DNA of 64,000 bases from Paradesertivirga superstes (GCF_037622515.1 NZ_JBBJCN010000004.1:186001-250000), one strand, 5' to 3'. Numbered from the stretch's first letter, positions 35,554-45,529 are shown. Translations and numbers: made by a program. The notes: a model not told the origin generated them from the letters alone.

Positions 35554-36632
35554 ACCTCCTGTAAAAACTCATCTTTAAATCCAAATCCCCAGCCAGGTCT
35601 GTTGTGAGGACTCGCCATTCCGTTTTTTATCTTTAAAGGATAATCAATTAAAGGGTCGATCCAATCGAATGACTCCGCTCCTGCTCCATTTGAAATAGTG
35701 CAAAGCAATGGAATATCATAATCTTTATAATAGTGTGGCAGAACGGGGATGTTAAAACTTCCTGCAAGAGCAGCGCTGTTTCTCCAAGCTTCCACCCCTC
35801 CCAATCTCAGGATATCGGGTTGCCAGATATCAATAGCATTGCGCACCAGCAATTCCCGCAACGGAACCGTAGAATATTCTCTTTCACCCATAGCTAAAGA
35901 AATACCAGCCTGAGTTCGGAGCAATTGATAACCGGCAAAATCAGTATGATCAATAGGTTCTTCAAACCAGTTAATATTTAAATCGCGGGCGGCTTTTGCC
36001 AGTTGCAGGGCAAATGCTACATCCATTCCCTGGTTGGCATCCATCATAATATTGATATCAATTCCAACTGCTTCGCGAACCAGGCGTAAGCGTTCAAGAT
36101 CTTCTTTCCAATCTGGTTTTCCAACCTTAATTTTCACTGCCTTAAATCCACGGGATTTGTAATTACTTACTTCATCAATCAGTTCTTCAACGGTATAAGA
36201 AATCCAGCCTCCGCTACCGTAAATAGGAACTTCGGTTCTTGACGTGCCCAAAACTTTCCATATCGGCTGATTTAATGTTTTGCACCAGGCATCCCACATG
36301 GCAATATTATAGGCGCCCTGTGCCCAGCGGTTAATCCCTTCCATTCCGAAATATTCGTTGGCGTGGTTTATTTTCTCAAATACCTTAACGGTATTGTAAA
36401 CCTCTTCTCCCAGCAACATTTCTCCAACATCTTTCAACGCACCGGCAATTGCTTTCGGGCTGTATTGAAAGCTTAGTAAATAGGATTCTCCAATAATACC
36501 TGTGTCAAGAGTAATGCGAACTACTAAAAAAGAAATTTCGGTTAAGGTATGGGTAGCATCCGAAATGGGTTTTTCTAGTTTTGCTTTTGCAGAGTAAACT
36601 GAATATGATTTTATGGTTGATTCCTTCGTCAT
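35550..36632 (-). CDS. Enolase-superfamily sugar-acid dehydratase (MR/MLE type)
   Basis: From the ATG at 36632 the protein has 360 residues (MTKESTIKSYSVYSAKAKLEKPISDATHT). The frame runs 50 codons further upstream, but that part is encoded by an intergenic repeat and is rejected. Catalytic elements of the mandelate-racemase group are visible: the KxK lysines in AVKIKVGKPD, metal ligands in MMDANQG, NWFEEPID and MGERE, and His in VLPHYYKD. Such enzymes dehydrate aldonic or uronic acids or racemise/cycloisomerise them. The partner Gfo/Idh oxidoreductase and rhamnosidases suggest a six-carbon aldonic acid such as rhamnonate, but this is inference. Confidence 0.85.
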   Translation of the reverse strand: MTKESTIKSYSVYSAKAKLEKPISDATHTLTEISFLVVRITLDTGIIGESYLLSFQYSPKAIAGALKDVGEMLLGEEVYNTVKVFEKINHANEYFGMEGINRWAQGAYNIAMWDAWCKTLNQPIWKVLGTSRTEVPIYGSGGWISYTVEELIDEVSNYKSRGFKAVKIKVGKPDWKEDLERLRLVREAVGIDINIMMDANQGMDVAFALQLAKAARDLNINWFEEPIDHTDFAGYQLLRTQAGISLAMGEREYSTVPLRELLVRNAIDIWQPDILRLGGVEAWRNSAALAGSFNIPVLPHYYKDYDIPLLCTISNGAGAESFDWIDPLIDYPLKIKNGMASPHNRPGWGFGFKDEFLQEV

Positions 36633-36741
36633 TGGTAATATTCGTGTATAAATATTTGCCGGCTTTTTTCCAGGCTGCGGGAACTGAAGCGTTGGTGTAG
36701 TCCTCTTTAACAGGGTACCAATGTGTAATTTGTGATGCTGC

Positions 36742-36785
36742 GCTTGTCGAAGAGCTGCTTTATGCTTCGACAAGCTCAGCATGAC
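36742..36785. repeat. TCGACAAGCTCAGCATGAC repeat, copy 2, with inverted arm
   Basis: GCTTGTCGAAG (36742-36752) is the reverse complement of CTTCGACAAGC (36765-36775), giving an 11-bp stem. The 19-mer at 36767-36785 is identical to 14512-14530. It lies between the GH78 stop and the enolase-family start and explains the spurious N-terminal extension of that frame. Confidence 0.65.
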
Positions 36786-36819
36786 GCTACGGTTTTAGTT
36801 CATTTTTGAAGCTAAAATC

Positions 36820-39006
36820 CTAAATCGCTGAATATTTTACTATATATTCTTTTCCTTTCGGAATAGTTATCTCATAAACTCCATTTCCTTTGGATTGCGC
36901 ACTTAAACCCTTTACGCTTGGCTTTGTTTTACTTTTAAGTCGCAACGTTCCGGTTCCTATCGGAGATTTGACTTTAACTTCCGATGTGCTTGCGTAAACA
37001 GAAATCTCTCCGTTTGGCGTAGGCACTTTTCCTTCCATCCATTTTAATCCGCCTAAATTTGGTTCAATCGCCCATGTTTTATAACCTGGAGACAATGGTT
37101 TAACTCCTAAATAATACTTTCCTAACAAGTAGATCGGACTTGCTCCCCAGGCGTGGCAAAGGCTTTTTCCATAAGGACGACCATACATCGTTAAATGCTC
37201 TGTTCCTTTTTTGTTTGGATTGTATTCTTCCCAGAAAGATGTTGCGCCTTCATTCAGCATTCCGCCCCAATAATCTTTCATTTCTTTTAAAACATAATCC
37301 TGTTCGCCCATAGCACACAAGGCTTCCAACTCGTAAAAACGCATATAGGGCGTTGTGATTTGAAGAACATCTTTATTCAGTAACACCTTATTTTTTACAC
37401 TTTGTTTTTGCTCTTCAGTAAAATAATTGAAAAAAATACCGAACATATTAGCGTATCTGGTTACAATATCCTGCATTTTACCGTCGATACGCTGGTGCTT
37501 CATCACGTTTTCTTTCTTATCCCAAAAGACATCGAATAATTTTGTTTTTAAATCAGAAGCTAATTTTTGATATTCTTTCTGGTCATCCTTTTCATCTGCA
37601 ATTTCAGCACTAACTGCCATGGCTTCCAAACTTCTTGCCAAAAGCATTTGTTCAAAACTTACCTCTCCGGTTTTTGGTAATCCATTCGCCCAGTCAATAA
37701 AAACCCAATCACCTTCTAATGGTTCCAAGAATCCGTTTTTGTTTCTTCTTTCTAAACAGAAATCCATCAAAGATTTCATTCGTGGATAATAAGTTTTGAT
37801 AAATTTCGTATCGCCTGTATGTAAATAGTAATCGTAAACACCCACAAACCAATACAGCGAATAATCCATTATGATATTTACATGGGCCGTCACAGGATCT
37901 TTTCCGCGAAGAGCTGCCATTGTTCGTTCTACAGAAGGCGAATCAAAGAATAAATAATAATTCATTAAATAACTTTGATAAGCATCGCCGGACCAAACCC
38001 AACGGTCGCGTTTGATTCCGTCTATAAAAAATTCGCGCGACGTTAAATGCATCGTGTAAGCCGACACATCCCAAATTTTATTCAATAATTGATCCGAAGA
38101 TTTGAATGAACCACGATAATCTAATGGTAAATATTCGTAAAGCATCGAAATAGAATCATATTTTACACCCGCATCTGCCTGCACCTGAACATAGCGGAAT
38201 GCTTTGGATCCATCATGTGTGTAGGTTTCAGGCTGGTTTCCATCAAAAGATAAATGATCTAATGTTTCGCATCTCGCAGAATCCAGCGCTTCCTCACGAG
38301 ATTCTCCATAATAAAGTGCTACTTTACCTTTTCCTTTTAAACCGTGAATTTTAATATATCCAAAAGTTTCTTTACCAAAATCTACCAACTGACCCGCTCC
38401 TATTTTTTCTGTTTTTTTTGCGTTCCAGGGCGTGGTTCTTAGTTTAAATCCAGAAGGTTTATTCTCAGGTGAGTCAAAATTCCAGGAACCAACAGGCATC
38501 CATGGTGTACCGGATTGTTGTGCTTTTCCATTTTCATCAATCCAAAGTTTATCTTCATTGGTCACCTTCCAGGAGGCATCAGATTTGACATAGTTACCAG
38601 CAATATAAATCGCCGGCAGCACTTCCTGATTATAAACTTTAAAGGAAATTTTGTGTTTCCCGGCAGGAACTGTTATTGATTTTGGCTGTCCATAGATCTG
38701 GACACCATCTAAAAGTAATTGAAAAGGTCCTTCTGAGTAGATTTTCACCTCATCTGGTTTTGGAATATCTACTTCGGTTTGAAAAGTTACCAAGGCATAA
38801 GGACTGTAATATTGCCAAAGCGGTGGAAATACCGCTTCGCGTTCTGTACGCCTTACCTGCATTTTATTGCTTAACCAAACTTCTAAATCACCTGGATACC
38901 AGATCCAGGTAGCTTTAGACTGAGCCTGAGATGTTTCAATCGATACTAAGGACAAGCACGTGAGGCAGAACAGAACTAATCGACTGGATAAAAATGATAT
39001 TTTCAT
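36820..39006 (-). CDS. GH78 alpha-L-rhamnosidase
   Basis: A secreted 728-residue enzyme (signal to SQAQ near residue 29). The N-terminal beta domains (ATWIWYPGDLEVW, VTFQTEVDIPKPDEV, LLLDGVQIYGQP) precede the GH78 (alpha/alpha)6 barrel. The barrel carries DGIKRDRWVWSGDAYQSYLMNYYLF, EPLEGDWVFIDWANGLPKTGEVSFEQMLLA and GATSFWEEYNPNKKGTEH, all typical of the family. A C-terminal beta domain follows (LGGLKWMEGKVPTPNGEISV). It should hydrolyse terminal alpha-L-rhamnosyl residues. It lies between the SSS symporter and the enolase-family gene. Confidence 0.9.
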   Translation of the reverse strand: MKISFLSSRLVLFCLTCLSLVSIETSQAQSKATWIWYPGDLEVWLSNKMQVRRTEREAVFPPLWQYYSPYALVTFQTEVDIPKPDEVKIYSEGPFQLLLDGVQIYGQPKSITVPAGKHKISFKVYNQEVLPAIYIAGNYVKSDASWKVTNEDKLWIDENGKAQQSGTPWMPVGSWNFDSPENKPSGFKLRTTPWNAKKTEKIGAGQLVDFGKETFGYIKIHGLKGKGKVALYYGESREEALDSARCETLDHLSFDGNQPETYTHDGSKAFRYVQVQADAGVKYDSISMLYEYLPLDYRGSFKSSDQLLNKIWDVSAYTMHLTSREFFIDGIKRDRWVWSGDAYQSYLMNYYLFFDSPSVERTMAALRGKDPVTAHVNIIMDYSLYWFVGVYDYYLHTGDTKFIKTYYPRMKSLMDFCLERRNKNGFLEPLEGDWVFIDWANGLPKTGEVSFEQMLLARSLEAMAVSAEIADEKDDQKEYQKLASDLKTKLFDVFWDKKENVMKHQRIDGKMQDIVTRYANMFGIFFNYFTEEQKQSVKNKVLLNKDVLQITTPYMRFYELEALCAMGEQDYVLKEMKDYWGGMLNEGATSFWEEYNPNKKGTEHLTMYGRPYGKSLCHAWGASPIYLLGKYYLGVKPLSPGYKTWAIEPNLGGLKWMEGKVPTPNGEISVYASTSEVKVKSPIGTGTLRLKSKTKPSVKGLSAQSKGNGVYEITIPKGKEYIVKYSAI

Positions 39007-39166
39007 TTGGATGTATTTGTTTTTTTAGTGGCTATGAAGCTTGCATGAGCTTATAAATCTCAGTTTGTGAGCGGTAAGCTCATGCAGGTTTCATAATAAT
39101 GATTGAATATTGCTTATATATTAGTTGTAACGCATAAATAATTCGAATAAGAGGATAATTACAAGC

Positions 39167-40759
39167 TTATAACCAAAAGCTAAAAAGAAGATATAAACCA
39201 ACCATAACAATACATAAAAGTATCCAGGCAAGTTTAACCTTCGGCGTTGGCTTAGCGATGTTCTTTGTTTCTTCCAGGTTTGGCTTATATATTTCAGGAG
39301 AATTATCCAGCAAAGAAATGATGATGGCCACGATCAGCAAAAAGGCGAAAATGTAAAAAGACAATAACAGATAATGCGGCCAGAAAGGAAACTTATCAGG
39401 TGTTAAAATCCACAAATAGGTAATACCTACCCCAAGACTAAACGCCGAACCTATAGATAAGGTAAAGTTTACTGCTTTCCGTGTAGTACGTTTCCAGAAT
39501 ACAGTTAAAAGAAAAACCACCGATAAAGGAGGAGCAATAAAACCCAGCACAGATTGAAAAACATCAAACAGGTTTAAGCCTTTTATATTATCAATTGCCA
39601 GCGCCATCATTACCGCAAAAGCGCATCCGGCAATAACTGTCATCCTTCCTACTTTAATGATTTCTTTATTGGTAGCATTCGGATTGATTTTCTTGGCATA
39701 AACATCCATTGTAAAAACTGTACTTAAAGAATTAAGCGACGAGCCAATTGTCCCTACTAAAACCGCTATTAAAACTACAATCACCAAACCATTCATCCCG
39801 GGAGGGAAAAGATTAGTAACCATAGTCATGTAAGCTTCTGCCGGATCATTTAAATTCGGATATAAAATAAAGCAAAGCACACCCGTTAGAATAAATAAGG
39901 GGAGTGAAAGAATCTTCAACCATCCGATAAAGTTAACACCTAACTGACCATGTTCCAGGCTTTTAGCACCTAGCACAGATTGTACCATCGCCTGATCTGT
40001 ACAGAAAAATGCAACGGCCGATACCGGGTATCCTAAAAGGATAGCTGGCCACGGATATTTGGTATCGCTTGCCGGATGGATTAAACTCCAATAATCAGAA
40101 GGAACACTGCTATACATTTTAGATATACCTCCTACTTTGATTATACCCAGAATTGTTAAGGTTAATGAAACGCCTATTAATAAGATCATTTGGAAAACGT
40201 TCACTTTAGCAATTGCTTTCAGGCCCCCGGCATAGGCAAATATGCCTGCAAAAAGCACCAGTACGATTACTGACTCCCACATCGGAATACCTAAAATTTG
40301 CCTTACAAGAAATCCTCCGGCAAATAAACCGAGTGACAGCCAGGAAATTAAAATCTTTATTAAAGCATACCATGCAAGTATATTTTGAGTAGAACCACCA
40401 TAGCGCTTACCCATAAATTCGGGCATTGTAGAAACTTTGGCGGCAAGGTATTTCGGCGCAAAAACAATGGCCAGCAGTAAAAGAAACACAAAGGCGTACC
40501 AGTCAAAATTTACAGCAACAATGCCGGTGCTATAACCGATACTTGCAAAGGCAAGCAGCATTGAAGGCCCTACATTTGTGCCCCACATATTAAAACCTAT
40601 ACTTGGCCAGGTTAAAGATTTGTTAGCCAGGAACAATGATTCATCAGTTTCTATTTTATTGGAAAAACTTGCCCTGTAGCCGATGATGAACAATATCACC
40701 AGATATGCTACCACGATGGCATAATCTAAAACCGTTAAGCGTTCTACAAGACCATCCAT
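39167..40759 (-). CDS. SSS-family sodium:sugar symporter (first copy)
   Basis: A 530-residue inner-membrane protein with about fourteen hydrophobic helices. Its start YAIVVAYLVILFIIGYRASF and the segments TDESLFLANKSLTWPSIGFNMWGTNVGPS and GSSLNSLSTVFTMDVYAKKINPNATNKE are typical of SGLT-like transporters. The family couples sugar or sugar-acid uptake to sodium. It starts 1 bp after the oxidoreductase gene, so transport and oxidation of the same sugar are likely linked. A second SSS protein at 54678-56273 is clearly different. Confidence 0.9.
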   Translation of the reverse strand: MDGLVERLTVLDYAIVVAYLVILFIIGYRASFSNKIETDESLFLANKSLTWPSIGFNMWGTNVGPSMLLAFASIGYSTGIVAVNFDWYAFVFLLLLAIVFAPKYLAAKVSTMPEFMGKRYGGSTQNILAWYALIKILISWLSLGLFAGGFLVRQILGIPMWESVIVLVLFAGIFAYAGGLKAIAKVNVFQMILLIGVSLTLTILGIIKVGGISKMYSSVPSDYWSLIHPASDTKYPWPAILLGYPVSAVAFFCTDQAMVQSVLGAKSLEHGQLGVNFIGWLKILSLPLFILTGVLCFILYPNLNDPAEAYMTMVTNLFPPGMNGLVIVVLIAVLVGTIGSSLNSLSTVFTMDVYAKKINPNATNKEIIKVGRMTVIAGCAFAVMMALAIDNIKGLNLFDVFQSVLGFIAPPLSVVFLLTVFWKRTTRKAVNFTLSIGSAFSLGVGITYLWILTPDKFPFWPHYLLLSFYIFAFLLIVAIIISLLDNSPEIYKPNLEETKNIAKPTPKVKLAWILLCIVMVGLYLLFSFWL

Positions 40760-40760
40760 G

Positions 40761-41846
40761 TTATAAACTAATTGATTTACGTGAAATATTATGAGCGTTT
40801 AACATATCCTCAACCTTAACAGGCAGACCTGTTTCCAGCGATTTATCCATGGCCTGAAGCAATGCGATAGTGCCTATGCCCTCTTTTAAATCAGGATATG
40901 CGGTGAAGTTTTCGTTGATGCTATCGGCAAAATATTCCAGGTAGTTTTGATACTCCCCGGCATGATGGCTTTGTCCTTCAAAACGGAAATAGTGCTTCAT
41001 AGTATCGTCGCCCCAACGGACGATTTTTTCCTCTCCGGATTTATCTGTAACCGAATAACGCAACTCATGATAGTCTGCCTGAGAGGCTCCTTCGGTACAT
41101 CTCAAAATACAACTCATACCACTGTCTCTGCTCGCAGGCTGTGTCGGGCCGGTATATGCGCCGCTAACACGGGCTATTCGTCCATCACTTGACTTAAAAA
41201 TAAAGTGCATGGTATCCTCATTTTTCAATCCCGCTGTATTTCCATTACTGCTGATCATTCCGTATCCCATCACCTCTTCAATATTCGGCAGATACCAACG
41301 TATAAAATCGACAGGATGGCTTAAACCACCATACAGCCATTTAAAGGAATTTAGCAGAGACCAACCCTTTTTTAAAAACCAGCGATGATCAGCATGGTAA
41401 TGGCTCTCGATAGTGATCAGCTCACCTAATAAACCATTTTCGTAATCTTTCCGCTGCCGTTTTGCCGGTTCAAAAAACCGTGAACTCTGTCCCACAAAAA
41501 CTCGTTTACCTGTTTGTGCAGCCACCTCAAGTAATTCGTTCGCTTTGCTTAAATCATCAATAAAGGGTTTGGTGCATACTACATGCTTATCGTGCAATAA
41601 AGCTTGCTTAACATGTTCTGCATGAAGATGGTCTGGTGTGTAAATAGCAATAACGTCAATTTCCTTATCATCCAGCATGGTTTGGTAGCTGGTAGTGTAA
41701 TTATGGAAATCGAATTCTTTAGCGCGTTGTCTGCACATCTCTTCGTTTGCATCGCAGATTGTTTTAAGCTCCCATTTTTCGCTGGCCAGAGCCGCCGACA
41801 TTGTGCTGCGGCCTTCACCAAGGCCCAGTATTCCTAGTTTTAGCAT
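40761..41846 (-). CDS. Gfo/Idh/MocA-family oxidoreductase
   Basis: A 361-residue NAD(P)-dependent sugar dehydrogenase from the ATG at 41846; the open frame extends 4 codons to a GTG, but GTGAGG there looks more like a ribosome site. Rossmann start MLKLGILGLGEGRSTMSAAL, then YTPDHLHAEHVKQALLHDKHVVCTKPFIDDL (the conserved lysine-proline element) and the C-terminal domain with LYGGLSHPVDFIRWYLPNIEEVMGYG. It stands between the beta-helix/mutarotase gene and the SSS symporter. The acceptor sugar is unknown; a rhamnose-like sugar fits the fused mutarotase upstream. Confidence 0.85.
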   Translation of the reverse strand: MLKLGILGLGEGRSTMSAALASEKWELKTICDANEEMCRQRAKEFDFHNYTTSYQTMLDDKEIDVIAIYTPDHLHAEHVKQALLHDKHVVCTKPFIDDLSKANELLEVAAQTGKRVFVGQSSRFFEPAKRQRKDYENGLLGELITIESHYHADHRWFLKKGWSLLNSFKWLYGGLSHPVDFIRWYLPNIEEVMGYGMISSNGNTAGLKNEDTMHFIFKSSDGRIARVSGAYTGPTQPASRDSGMSCILRCTEGASQADYHELRYSVTDKSGEEKIVRWGDDTMKHYFRFEGQSHHAGEYQNYLEYFADSINENFTAYPDLKEGIGTIALLQAMDKSLETGLPVKVEDMLNAHNISRKSISL

Positions 41847-41932
41847 ATATAACCTCACCCGCCCTGATCTTCGGCCATCTCAACTTTGTGAGCTTAATGA
41901 ATATCCCGGCGGCCTTTTTAATTTTTAATTTT

Positions 41933-44467
41933 TTAATTTAGACCTTTTACTTTCTCTAAAAAAACCCAGGTTTCTCCCGCCTTTGTCCCTTCAATTCCTT
42001 CCTGATATTTCTTCATTAAATTATTCCAGTCATTTACGCGCGGATTATTTTCCGAAGTTTTAGGATTTAACTGATCAAGGCTGGCTCCTTTCGGAATGCT
42101 GATAATCAGCATCAGCTGGCCGGCATTTTTAAATACCTGCAATTGCTGGAAATTTGCATTACAGAAACCTTTTGAAACTTCGGGCCATTGTTTAAACTGG
42201 GTAGCATGATAATCAAGATATTCTTTTTGTAAAAGAGAATCTTTAACCAGGTTTGCTGTAAGCAGGATATTATCCCATTCCTTTACTGTTGTTGAACCCG
42301 GGCAATTCCTTTTCCTGCTGAATTCATAAAACGGTGTGTTATAAATTTTTACATAACTATCATTAAACTTAACTAACAGGTCTTTCCTGATCTTTTCAGG
42401 ATTCTCAATAGCACCATAAATTACCGTATGATTGTTCCATTGGTAGATATTTTCCCGGGTGATTCCGTACTTACGGACAACCTGATCGAGAGTATTTATA
42501 TTGTGTTTTGTTCCCGAAGCACCAATCAACTCTAAGACCTTTGTTTTCTCGGAATGATTAATTTCTCTGTCGGCAGAGACCGGTAGCCTGTCTTTTAATA
42601 AATACCTATAAGAAGCCTGTAATCCGGCTTTGAATTTAATACTGTCTGCTACCTGCGGGCCATTATTCTGCCATAGATTCCCGGGTCCGTTTGCATTCTG
42701 AAGATATTTATCAGATGGTGTCCAGTTGTTTTTTACAGTAAAAAATGAAGAGCCCTCGTCCGTATATAAATAAAACCAATGGTTAGGGTCATGAGCATAT
42801 GGCGCTATATAAATACTGTCGATGTAATTCTCAGCAATCAGAGAAGAAGGTTGTGCAGACAAGGTATAAATGGAAGATACATCATACATGTGCTTTCCAT
42901 AGCGTTGTATTTTATTAGCAACAATTCGATTATTTCGCATGGTATTTACAGTCTTAGACCATCCCCATCCCATAGAAATTCCGGTATAAGAAACCTCACT
43001 TACATCATTATGCTCTATATTGATTCCCTTTACATAACCTGCACTAATACCGATCGCGCCCCAATCTTCATTCGTAACATCGGTAACCAGGTTGTTGCGT
43101 ACCAATACATTCGTACAAACATCCCGTTCATCCGAGGGGTTGTAAGGAACATGAACCTCATGACTTTCATCCGAATATACACCCACATGAATTCCTGTAC
43201 CTCCGATATCCTTAAACAGATTGCCTTTTATCTGGTCGTTCCGCGTACCTCTTTTATAATCCAGACCTGTTGAAGCGAGGTGCTCGAACCGGCAAGCCTC
43301 GAATACTGTATTGCTGGCAAAAGATACTTCAACTGCAGCGGCCGGACGGCCAACCCAGGCCTGATTTTCCATTCCTGCTTTATCAGGTGTTCCTGGGATT
43401 TTAAGTTTGTAAGCATCCAGCATATACATACCAGACTGATGCGGGACATGCCCCTCACTGGATGGTCTTAACCAGCTTGAATGCTGAAAGGATATTCCTC
43501 TAAAAGAAACATATGAAACAGGATTATCTATAGTACCCTGCATTTTAACAAGGGTTTCTAAATAAGGAACCGTTACACTGGCCGTATTTAGATTTTCATT
43601 ACTTTTTGGCCAGTAATAAATTTTCCTTTGCTGCTTATCCAGGTACCACTCGCCTGGTTCATTTAAAAACTCTATCGCATTAGACAGAAAAAAAGCCGAG
43701 TTGCCTGTTTCTTTAGAAATCCAGGGAGCCGGCCAAGGATGCTCTGATTGAACACGACTTTCCGGTTGATAAAACGATAGTTTTGCGCTATCTCCTTTCA
43801 TCTCCACCGACTTAATTCTTAAAATTGCAATGGCCCACCATTGATGAATAAACATCTCCATGCCTTTGGCATTTCTTATATCCGCAGAAGGCTTAGGTAT
43901 CCAGCAGGTTTCATCCTTTTTGTTCCATGACAGAATGCGGCTCATTGTACCGATTTTCACATCGCGTGAACGCACCGCTTTTACATTATTTACCCAAAGC
44001 TGCCTGAAATCCAAAACATTATCCGCAATTGCAGGAGCATTTGCGACCCAAACTTTTCCTTGAGCTTCTGCGGGTAAACCATTTATGTTTCCAGAAGCTT
44101 TGTTCCATCCCTTAACGCTTATGCCGCCGCTAAGTACTGGTTTTTCGCCGGGAGCAGCCTGAAATATGGTCGGACTTTCGGCTGTTCCAGAATCCTCCGG
44201 CCTGATAAACAATGGTTCGTCCAGCGTGTAAATTCCACCCTTAAGAATAATTGAAATGCCTTCTGCAATTGATGGGTCTGATAAACGTCTTAACTCGCGG
44301 GCTTTACGTAATGCAAGCCCAATATCTGCCAGAGGTTTTTGCTTGGTACCAGGATTCTCATTATTCCCATTAGGAGACACCCAAATCTCCGCGGCGTCGG
44401 CAGGGAAAATACTAAACAAAACGAACAGAAAAACTACGAGAACAAAACGTTTAGATAGAATGGTCAT
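41933..44467 (-). CDS. Secreted beta-helix protein fused to an L-rhamnose mutarotase domain
   Basis: 844 residues with a signal peptide (MTILSKRFVLVVFLFVLFSIFPADAA). Residues of about 27-690 form a right-handed parallel beta-helix like pectinolytic or glycosidase families (EIWVSPNGNNENPGTKQKPLADI, ILKGGIYTLDEPLFI, NTVFEACRFEHLASTGLDYKRGTRND, NVLVRNNLVTDVTNEDWGAIGIS). The C-terminal stretch of about 749-844 matches the L-rhamnose mutarotase family (EYLDYHATQFKQWPEV, QQLQVFKNAGQLMLIISIPKG, NPRVNDWNNLM, GETWVFLEKVKGL). A secreted mutarotase fused to a putative glycan-cleaving helix is unusual. The enzymatic activity of the helix is not identifiable by eye. It follows the GntR-type regulator by 12 bp. 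Confidence 0.82.
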   Translation of the reverse strand: MTILSKRFVLVVFLFVLFSIFPADAAEIWVSPNGNNENPGTKQKPLADIGLALRKARELRRLSDPSIAEGISIILKGGIYTLDEPLFIRPEDSGTAESPTIFQAAPGEKPVLSGGISVKGWNKASGNINGLPAEAQGKVWVANAPAIADNVLDFRQLWVNNVKAVRSRDVKIGTMSRILSWNKKDETCWIPKPSADIRNAKGMEMFIHQWWAIAILRIKSVEMKGDSAKLSFYQPESRVQSEHPWPAPWISKETGNSAFFLSNAIEFLNEPGEWYLDKQQRKIYYWPKSNENLNTASVTVPYLETLVKMQGTIDNPVSYVSFRGISFQHSSWLRPSSEGHVPHQSGMYMLDAYKLKIPGTPDKAGMENQAWVGRPAAAVEVSFASNTVFEACRFEHLASTGLDYKRGTRNDQIKGNLFKDIGGTGIHVGVYSDESHEVHVPYNPSDERDVCTNVLVRNNLVTDVTNEDWGAIGISAGYVKGINIEHNDVSEVSYTGISMGWGWSKTVNTMRNNRIVANKIQRYGKHMYDVSSIYTLSAQPSSLIAENYIDSIYIAPYAHDPNHWFYLYTDEGSSFFTVKNNWTPSDKYLQNANGPGNLWQNNGPQVADSIKFKAGLQASYRYLLKDRLPVSADREINHSEKTKVLELIGASGTKHNINTLDQVVRKYGITRENIYQWNNHTVIYGAIENPEKIRKDLLVKFNDSYVKIYNTPFYEFSRKRNCPGSTTVKEWDNILLTANLVKDSLLQKEYLDYHATQFKQWPEVSKGFCNANFQQLQVFKNAGQLMLIISIPKGASLDQLNPKTSENNPRVNDWNNLMKKYQEGIEGTKAGETWVFLEKVKGLN

Positions 44468-44479
44468 TAATCAGTTGAT

Positions 44480-45529
44480 TTAAAGAGATGCTCTCAGGTT
44501 AATCATAAATGGAAGCTCAACTTTCTCCCGGTAATCCTTAGCTATCATTTCAGCTGCCAGTTCTCCCATATGCTTATAATCGGTAGAAATCGTGGTTATT
44601 CCTTTGAGTATAAATTTCTTCATTGGGGTTTCATTGTAAGAAATTATCCCTATATCCGATCCCACATTAAAATCAGTTATATCTATCTTTTCGATAAGCG
44701 AAACTAAGTCACTTTCTGTAAGGCATATATATACAACACCACTTTTAAGTATTTCATTTTTAACAGTGTGGATAACCTCTCTTTCAAAAGCATACTGAAG
44801 ACAAAAGGAATTAAAACCATGAATAATATCTTCCGGATAATAACTATTCTCGGGAAATACCAGCTTAATGGTATTGTACTTACTGAGTGGAGTGATGGCT
44901 TTTTCGAGTGCTCTGTAAATATCTTTTCTGAAATTTTCATACACACAGCCATATTTCCCCTGGACCCCAGGAAGTGCTTTATCCAGCAGAATTAGTTTTT
45001 CTTTGGGTATTGAATTTATTAGAAGTTCTGCTTCGTCGGCATTATCCCGGAAATGAGGCATTACAGCATAATGAGAATAATCGTTTTTCTGGGCCAGGAG
45101 CCTTTTAAACAGATTGAAATCATTATTGAAAATGTAGAAATCTATGGGCACGTGCGTGCCCAGGTTTGCCACAAAAGCATCATAGAAAACCTTTTTTTCG
45201 TCACTGATCTTATTAATCAGGAGGCAAATTTTAAGCTCCTGTTTTATTTCAGTAGTAATAATATAATGTCCCTTTCCCGGGATTGCATTTAATACTCCTA
45301 AATGCTGTAAATATTTATAGCTCCGGTCGGCGGTCTCTCTGGAAATCTCTAAATTATTCGTGAGTTCGTTAAGAGAGGGCAGCAGAATATTTTTATGGAT
45401 TTTGCCAAGCTCGATGGCTTCGAGAATAGAATGAGCCAGTTGTAAATATTTTGGTGTAGCAGAATGCATATCCACCTGGATATTTTCAAAAAACTTAGTG
45501 TGAGTAGTAGTTACATAGGATGACTTCAT
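44480..45529 (-). CDS. GntR-type regulator with LacI-like ligand domain
   Basis: A 349-residue regulator from the ATG at 45529. A GTG two codons upstream would overlap the GH2 stop. The winged HTH at about residues 20-95 (PKYLQLAHSILEAIELGKIHKNILLPSLNELTNNLEISRETADRSYKYLQHLGVLNAIPGKGHYI) is followed by a periplasmic-binding-protein-like sensor (DVGIISYNETPMKKFILKGITTISTDYKHMGELAAEMI-like arrangement near the end). Such proteins in Bacteroidota sense a monosaccharide and control its catabolism. Lying inside the GH78/GH2 series with a rhamnose mutarotase next door, L-rhamnose is a plausible ligand, though unproven. Confidence 0.88.
   Translation of the reverse strand: MKSSYVTTTHTKFFENIQVDMHSATPKYLQLAHSILEAIELGKIHKNILLPSLNELTNNLEISRETADRSYKYLQHLGVLNAIPGKGHYIITTEIKQELKICLLINKISDEKKVFYDAFVANLGTHVPIDFYIFNNDFNLFKRLLAQKNDYSHYAVMPHFRDNADEAELLINSIPKEKLILLDKALPGVQGKYGCVYENFRKDIYRALEKAITPLSKYNTIKLVFPENSYYPEDIIHGFNSFCLQYAFEREVIHTVKNEILKSGVVYICLTESDLVSLIEKIDITDFNVGSDIGIISYNETPMKKFILKGITTISTDYKHMGELAAEMIAKDYREKVELPFMINLRASL

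Noticed and set aside
36633..36782. 50-residue N-terminal extension of the enolase-family protein
   Set aside because: It is encoded by a dispersed repeat (TCGACAAGCTCAGCATGAC with an inverted arm); the ATG at 36632 matches the family's usual start.
42779..43273. A 164-codon plus-strand frame opposite the beta-helix gene
   Set aside because: It lies antisense inside the beta-helix coding region with no recognisable domain or start context.
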